Part shown: positions 6,041 to 6,270 of the stretch, one piece after another
Numbering within the stretch: position 1 is the first letter of the stretch
How the letters are laid out: each line of letters starts with the position of its first letter
DNA from: Pseudomonadota bacterium
GTDB lineage: Bacteria > Pseudomonadota > Gammaproteobacteria > Burkholderiales > Sulfuriferulaceae
DNA: 6,270 nucleotides
Assembly: GCA_021790625.1 (NCBI GenBank)
Contig: JAJYGL010000105.1
Span: forward strand, 1-6,270
Reading direction: 5' to 3'
Notes under the pieces: generated by a model
The model's input: only the letters and a program-made list of their open reading frames with translations
What the model was told of the DNA's origin: nothing
The model's database searches: none
Made by a program: the position numbers and the translations under genes

Positions 6041-6114
6041 AACATCCCTATCCGAAATCCTGACCGAGCAGGTTCCTGTTCATTGGTATCATTCACACAC
6101 AGCGCACACAGCGT
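6041..6114 (-). other. nuoL-nuoM spacer
   Basis: This 74-bp gap holds the nuoM ribosome site (AGGGA, 6049-6045) and the CACACAGCG duplication. I see no hairpin followed by a T-run and no convincing promoter, which fits continued transcription through the operon. Confidence 0.6.
6096..6113 (-). repeat. 9-bp tandem duplication just after nuoL
   Basis: CACACAGCG is repeated exactly at 6096-6104 and 6105-6113 (+ strand). The pair lies directly next to the nuoL stop (6117-6115), in the 74-bp nuoL/nuoM spacer. It is a low-copy, low-complexity repeat that may be due to simple slippage. Confidence 0.6.
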
Positions 6115-6270
6115 TCAAGTCGTGCGCACAAACCAGGTCACCAGTGCAAATACACCAATGATCATGGCAAATGCATAATGGTAGATATAACCAGATTGCC
6201 AGCGACGGGTCACAGTAGAAAACCAACCCACCATCCGTGCGCTGCCGTTCACAAAAAACCCATCAATCAG
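6115..6270 (-). CDS. nuoL: NADH-quinone oxidoreductase subunit L, C-terminal end (partial)
   Basis: The last 51 codons of a gene that runs off the right edge of the window; it is too short to appear as a complete frame. The translation starts LIDGFFVNGSARMVGWF, continues through RRWQSGYIYHYAFAMIIGVF and ends LVTWFVRTT before TGA (6117-6115). The VNGSAR and QSGY-YHYAFAMIIG segments and the final hydrophobic helix are typical of the NuoL C-terminus, where the last transmembrane helix follows the long lateral helix. The position directly before nuoM on the same strand is the standard nuoL-M-N order. The catalytic and channel residues lie outside the window. Confidence 0.95.
   Translation of the reverse strand: MIDGFFVNGSARMVGWFSTVTRRWQSGYIYHYAFAMIIGVFALVTWFVRTT

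Overview
The window looks like a stretch of betaproteobacterial chromosome, probably from the Nitrosomonadales/Methylophilales side. The support is the combination of complex I genes followed by a DUF2818 gene, a DUF1841 gene, and a Nth of the beta/gamma type. I cannot name a genus from sequence alone. Coding density is very high. No phage, transposase, CRISPR array, tRNA or rRNA signal is visible.

The window splits into two convergent gene strings that meet at about position 2710. On the + strand (1-2708) there is a possible tail of an upstream reading frame, then a His- and aromatic-rich protein of unknown family (142-558). It is followed by endonuclease III (nth, about 485-1195), a stand-alone FIST-domain sensor-type protein (1220-2305) and a DUF1841 protein (2298-2708). 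Genes overlap or abut throughout, so this is probably one transcription unit with coupled translation. On the - strand (6270 down to 2718) there is the 3' end of nuoL, then nuoM, nuoN and a small DUF2818 membrane protein. This is the distal end of a nuoA-N operon encoding the proton-pumping membrane arm of NADH:quinone oxidoreductase. The two strings are separated by only 9 bp and no terminator hairpin is seen.

The main unexpected structure is at gene junctions. The nth/FIST junction carries a 14-bp direct repeat (two full copies plus a partial third) that lays out successive ATGA stop/start overlaps. The nuoM/nuoN junction carries four imperfect 13-bp tandem units with exact 13-bp phase, running into the last codons of nuoM. 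The nuoL/nuoM spacer has a perfect 9-bp tandem duplication. The start of nth is also abnormal: the family's usual start position has no start codon, the nearest in-frame ATG lies inside the upstream gene, and a perfect 9-bp inverted repeat surrounds the expected N-terminus. I found no convincing novel multi-gene system. The junction repeats and the unknown 138-aa protein are the items most worth following up.
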